DNA of 13,800 nt from Bacillota bacterium (lineage in GTDB: Bacteria; Bacillota; Clostridia; Oscillospirales; Ruminococcaceae): contig JAEYXR010000042.1 of the NCBI GenBank assembly GCA_023431215.1, positions 1 to 13,800 on the forward strand, given 5' to 3'. Each line of letters opens with the position of its first letter. Position 1 is the first letter of the stretch. Below the pieces are notes generated by a model. It saw only the letters and a program-made list of their open reading frames with translations. It did not search any database and was not told the origin of the DNA. The position numbers and the translations under genes are program-made. Of the stretch, positions 13,348 through 13,800 are shown one piece after another.

Positions 13348-13800
13348 ATGGAATGGATCATCAAACCCTTTCAAGAACTGACGCTGCAGGAGTTGTACAG
13401 TATTTTGCAGCTGCGAAGCAGTGTTTTTGTAGTGGAGCAAAACTGCCCCTATCAGGATATAGACGGCAACGATGAGGTTGCTCATCATCTTTTTTTAAAA
13501 GAGGGACAAGCTGTTTTGGCTTGCCTTCGCATTTTACCGGCAGGTGTTACCTTTGATCAGGCTGCCCTTGGCCGAATTGTTGTAGATCCAAAGCAGCGGG
13601 GTAAGGACTACGGGCGGCAACTGCTGCGCCGGGGAATTGCTTTTGCAGAAGAACAGTGGCAGGTTCCTGTTTTAAAAATAGAGGCGCAAAGTTATCTGCA
13701 AAAATTTTACGAGAGTTTTGGGTTTGTTCAAACCTCCCAGGAGTTTTTGGAGGACGGAATTCCCCATATAGAAATGCTTCGTGCCACCCCACAAAAATAA
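13348..13800 (+). CDS. GNAT family N-acetyltransferase, ElaA type
   Basis: The 150-residue product belongs to the acetyl-CoA-dependent GNAT superfamily. The ElaA-family signature RSSVFVVEQNCPYQDIDGND is at about 23-42, and the acetyl-CoA pyrophosphate-binding loop VVDPKQRGKDYGRQLL is at about 78-93. SYLQKFYESFGFV near 115-127 is the C-terminal GNAT core. The natural substrate of ElaA proteins is not established. The ATG at 13348 follows AAGGA (13334-13338) with 9-nt spacing. The stop codon TAA is the last three bases of the window, so the gene is complete. Its own promoter and the preceding terminator suggest it is not part of the eut pathway. Confidence 0.88.
   Translation: MEWIIKPFQELTLQELYSILQLRSSVFVVEQNCPYQDIDGNDEVAHHLFLKEGQAVLACLRILPAGVTFDQAALGRIVVDPKQRGKDYGRQLLRRGIAFAEEQWQVPVLKIEAQSYLQKFYESFGFVQTSQEFLEDGIPHIEMLRATPQK

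Noticed and set aside
1..13800. CRISPR arrays, tRNA or rRNA genes, insertion sequences
   Set aside because: No regularly spaced repeats, cloverleaf sequence, transposase or terminal inverted repeats were seen; the only sizeable repeat is the eutM pair.

Overview
This window holds most of an ethanolamine utilization (eut) bacterial microcompartment locus. Every gene reads on the + strand. The organism is very probably a Gram-positive anaerobe of the Clostridia, perhaps a gut Oscillospiraceae- or Lachnospiraceae-type species. The reasons are a two-component kinase of the Firmicute EutW type ahead of eutA, the Firmicute-type set of shell and accessory genes, strong AGGAGG-like ribosome sites, frequent TTG and GTG starts, and a moderately GC-rich composition. 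The species cannot be named from this sequence alone.

Layout. 3-770: the 3' part of eutW, the sensor kinase; its start lies outside the window. 771-914: a leader with an intrinsic terminator just ahead of eutA, the place where EutV-type antitermination acts in other Firmicutes. 915-7685: eutA, eutB, eutC, eutL, eutE and two almost identical eutM genes. 7686-7884: a gap with a probable terminator. 7885-12215: eutT, a pduL-type phosphotransacylase, a Firmicute eut gene of unknown function, eutN, a pduS-like iron-sulfur flavoprotein and a pduT-like iron-sulfur shell protein, tightly packed. 12216-12329: a spacer with hairpins. 12330-13117: eutS and eutP. 13118-13347: a possible terminator, a good sigma-A promoter with an extended -10, and a structured leader. 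13348-13800: a separate GNAT gene of the ElaA type.

How it works together. EutBC, an adenosylcobalamin-dependent ammonia lyase, splits ethanolamine into acetaldehyde and ammonia. EutA reactivates EutBC, and EutT makes its adenosylcobalamin. EutE oxidises acetaldehyde to acetyl-CoA, the PduL-type enzyme makes acetyl phosphate, and EutP could make acetate and ATP. EutL, two EutM, EutN, EutS and the PduT-like protein supply five kinds of shell building block. The PduS/PduT pair suggests an electron route across the shell, for cobalamin reduction or NADH reoxidation. No alcohol dehydrogenase (EutG), transporter (EutH), EutQ, EutK or response regulator (EutV) is present in the window; these may lie outside it.

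I do not see a wholly unknown system. The most interesting points are the near-identical eutM pair, the PduS/PduT electron module inside a eut operon, a helical targeting-peptide-like segment repeated in four proteins, and a short C-terminal module that the uncharacterised protein at 9307-9987 shares with EutT.
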